This document shows positions 6,091 to 7,684 of a stretch of DNA of 7,684 bases, in pieces; the stretch's first letter is position 1, and each line of letters opens with the position of its first letter. Both the position numbers and the translations under genes were made by a program. The DNA comes from Bacteroidales bacterium UBA6360 (GTDB taxonomy: Bacteria; Bacteroidota; Bacteroidia; Bacteroidales; UBA932), in contig DJRM01000091.1 of the NCBI GenBank assembly GCA_002440085.1, positions 21,774 through 29,457 of the forward strand. Direction: 5' to 3'. The notes beneath the pieces are model-generated. The model worked only from the letters and a program-made list of their open reading frames with translations, did not search any database and was not told the DNA's origin.

Positions 6091-6232
6091 ATGCCAGACA
6101 GGGACAAGGACATCATCCGCGAGGACAGCTACCCCGTGGAGAAGTTCAGAAGGAAGATACTCATCCGCTGAAAAGGCGGCGATTGAGGATATGTTCGGGA
6201 TTGGGTTCGTGCTGTCACATATCAAGAAGTGA
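6091..6232 (+). pseudogene. possible frameshifted small gene remnant
   Basis: ATG 6091 starts MPDRDKDIIREDSYPVEKF and stops after 26 codons at 6169-6171. Moving one base forward near 6149 continues as EGRYSSAEKAAIEDMFGIGF and ends HIKK with TGA at 6230-6232. The two halves together look more protein-like than either frame alone, as if one base had been lost or gained. The end overlaps the ATPase gene's last codons on the opposite strand. No family is recognised, and the antisense frame is equally open, so this could be chance. Confidence 0.22.
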
Positions 6233-7540
6233 CAGTCCGCCGTACTCTATCTTCCAAGCTTTGTGATGTGAGACAATTGCCGCAGCCTTCTCCTTCAGAA
6301 ATGTCAGACTCACCTTGGCTGGATTTCGCTTGCATTCGGCAATGAATATTTCCTTATCATTTTCATCTACCGCGACAAGGTCTATTTCATTGTTTTCTCC
6401 CGGTTGTCCGTTTTTGCCGGACTCCCAATAATTCGTCACAATGTTATATTTCCCTGTTTCCATAAATTTCTGGCGAAAATAGGCTTCCAGACACTGTCCT
6501 GAAAAAGTGTCGTAGTCCGAGAATATCTTTCCTCTGACAAACTCCATATTTCCAATTTCCACCGCACTCCTGTACTTGTATATGAAACGGAACCAGAATG
6601 TAAGGAAATTATCAGAAATGCTGTACCGAACATTACGCGTCTTGTCGCCGGCCAGATATGGCTTGCGCTTGGCGACAATGCTGTAATCGACCTCCAGACG
6701 ATCCAGAAAACCTCCTGTTTCAAATCCAACATAACTCTTTATGTCGCCTCTGGAAGTATGCCCGGCCGCTATGGCCGAAAGGATAGAGAAATAATTGCCG
6801 TAGTCCTTGCCAAACTCGTCGGAAAGCATTTCACGTCCCTCGTCAATGAAATATGACCCCATTGAAACTGTGGCATTCACAATAGCATCCTTCGTGACGG
6901 CGTCCTGATCGACAAGCAACTCGACATACTTGGCAACTCCACCTGTTATCATATAAAGTGCCAGCAGGTCATCCGGCGTATAACGAGGGTTATAATCCTT
7001 TAGGATTTCCTTCATTGTACTTATCGAAAATGGTCTGATTTTAAAGCGTGCAGTGGCTCTGCCATAAAGGGGCTCATCCTTGTCATCAAAAATTTTCTTC
7101 ATCTTTGAATATATGGAGCCGCATATCACGAGATTTATATGGCTGTCCTGCTTATTGCTGTCCCAAACATCCTGAATGTCCGAAAATATTGACGCATCTG
7201 CATATTTCAGGTTCTGGAATTCATCAAGGACAAGGGTAAAGTTACGCCGTTTCGATATGCCCATCATTGCCGCAAAGAGTCTTCTGAAAGAAGTAAAATC
7301 ACCGATTTCTTCACCAAGGACATAGCGAACAATGCCGGCAAGTTCCTCACACAAAAGAGCCTCGCTTTTCTTTCCGACAAAGAAATACAAAAACGGAATT
7401 GATGTAAATGCAGTCTTTATCAGAGTGGTCTTTCCGATACGCCTACGTCCGGTGATGACAATCATCTGCGCATTCCGTGCAGACATCCTTTCATATTTTC
7501 TCAAGGCCGCGACTTCGGCCTCCCTGTCATAGAATTTCAT
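6215..7540 (-). CDS. archaeal-type ATPase with DUF234-like nuclease C-terminal domain
   Basis: 441 residues. The N-terminal P-loop ATPase has Walker A TGRRRIGKTTL (30-40), Walker B FTLVLDEFQN (101-110) and a sensor-like CGSIYSKM (140-147). A helical middle with the winged-helix character of this family follows, including GDIKSYVGFETGGFLDRLE (265-283). The C-terminal part, from RYSISDNFLTFWFRF (305-319) on, fits DUF234. It ends in NEIDLVAVDENDKEIFIAECK (384-404), where E385, D387, E402 and K404 form a complete PD-(D/E)XK-like set. The protein class (PF01637 plus PF03008) is widespread, often in many copies per genome, and its role is unknown; a nuclease or DNA-maintenance function is an inference. 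ATG 7540 was chosen because the frame beginning further up at 7627 would read through the promoter and palindromes, and MKFYDREAEVAALRKY is the usual N-terminus. The gene appears to be a single-gene unit. Confidence 0.94.
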   Translation of the reverse strand: MKFYDREAEVAALRKYERMSARNAQMIVITGRRRIGKTTLIKTAFTSIPFLYFFVGKKSEALLCEELAGIVRYVLGEEIGDFTSFRRLFAAMMGISKRRNFTLVLDEFQNLKYADASIFSDIQDVWDSNKQDSHINLVICGSIYSKMKKIFDDKDEPLYGRATARFKIRPFSISTMKEILKDYNPRYTPDDLLALYMITGGVAKYVELLVDQDAVTKDAIVNATVSMGSYFIDEGREMLSDEFGKDYGNYFSILSAIAAGHTSRGDIKSYVGFETGGFLDRLEVDYSIVAKRKPYLAGDKTRNVRYSISDNFLTFWFRFIYKYRSAVEIGNMEFVRGKIFSDYDTFSGQCLEAYFRQKFMETGKYNIVTNYWESGKNGQPGENNEIDLVAVDENDKEIFIAECKRNPAKVSLTFLKEKAAAIVSHHKAWKIEYGGLSLLDM

Positions 7541-7555
7541 TGTCCAAAGATTTTT

Positions 7556-7584
7556 GTAACCGCGGTTACAGTAACCACCGTTAC
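7556..7584 (-). promoter_or_regulatory. tandem palindromic operator candidate before the ATPase
   Basis: Two 14-bp palindromes of form GTAAC-N4-GTTAC lie one base apart. On the plus strand, 7556-7569 (GTAACCGCGGTTAC) is perfect and 7571-7584 (GTAACCACCGTTAC) has imperfect centre bases. They touch the -7 box (7584-7591) and span the expected transcription start. A protein bound there would repress the gene, and a 15-bp repeat period suggests two dimers side by side. The perfect copy would also lie in the mRNA leader. Confidence 0.65.
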
Positions 7585-7616
7585 AAAGATAGCATAATTT
7601 AGCGAACAATGACAAA
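7584..7616 (-). promoter_or_regulatory. Bacteroidota-type promoter of the ATPase gene
   Basis: Read on the minus strand, TTTG (7616 down to 7613), a 21-base spacer and TATCTTTG (7591 down to 7584) match TTTG-N19..21-TAnnTTTG. Transcription would begin around 7577, some 37 bases before the ATG at 7540. This supports the shorter start and the phylum assignment. Bases 7617-7684, to the right edge, hold nothing I can name. Confidence 0.75.
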
Positions 7617-7684
7617 CTTTGCCGCAATAGATTTTGAGAAAGCCGATGTGAAACTATAAATTATATTATTGCTGTCCGCTAAAA

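Noticed and set aside
5986..6225. 79-codon minus-strand frame from a TTG at 6225.
   Set aside because: TTG start, overlaps the ATPase end and the sirtuin start, and covers the sirtuin promoter palindromes. Most likely a chance frame.
7541..7627. 29-residue N-terminal extension of the ATPase from 7627.
   Set aside because: It would translate the promoter boxes and palindromes and is cysteine-rich and unlike the family N-terminus.
4919..7644. Twelve-base word TTGAGAAAGCCG present near 4919 and again near 7633.
   Set aside because: One shared 12-mer is expected by chance in a window of this size, and the flanks do not match.

Overview
The window looks like an accessory (defence-island) stretch of a Bacteroidota chromosome, probably Bacteroidales. 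Two upstream regions carry the Bacteroidota promoter pattern TTTG-N19..21-TAnnTTTG, start codons lack clear Shine-Dalgarno sequences, and the sirtuin is of the zinc-cysteine-free kind I associate with this phylum. The genus cannot be told from the sequence.

Bases 1-2947 (+) hold a two-gene McrBC-type restriction module. The first gene is a McrB-like AAA+ motor whose N-terminal part, including Walker A, lies left of the window. The second is a McrC/LlaJI-type nuclease subunit with a PD-(D/E)XK centre. Their stop and start codons overlap as TAATG. Bases 3150-4763 (+) encode an AIPR-family (abortive infection/phage resistance) protein. It is preceded by a short open frame that looks like the 3' end of another gene and overlaps the AIPR start. 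That fragment plus the AIPR gene is bracketed by a 56/57-bp direct repeat (2982-3037 and 4823-4879). The likely reading is that a piece of a different defence operon, cut at its left end and perhaps at its right end, was joined behind the McrBC pair by recombination at the repeat.

Bases 4764-5221 have no secure gene. They contain a good Bacteroidota promoter, a 21-codon reading frame, a strong bidirectional terminator that overlaps the right repeat copy, a possible decayed reverse-strand gene end, and a hairpin at the end of the sirtuin gene. Together the promoter and terminator define a transcription unit of about 100 nt.

Bases 5222-5989 (-) encode a Sir2-family NAD-dependent deacylase. Its upstream region has two related palindromes. 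Bases 6215-7540 (-) encode an archaeal-type ATPase fused to a DUF234-type nuclease-like C-terminal domain. Its promoter is followed by two adjacent GTAAC-N4-GTTAC palindromes that look like an operator. The gap at 6091-6232 shows traces of a frameshifted small gene.

The McrBC pair is a recognisable defence system, and AIPR proteins are defence-associated. The sirtuin looks like a cellular deacylase, and the ATPase is probably an independent, self-controlled locus. The observations most worth checking are the repeat-bracketed AIPR segment, the mini transcription unit at its right edge, and the tandem operator in front of the ATPase.
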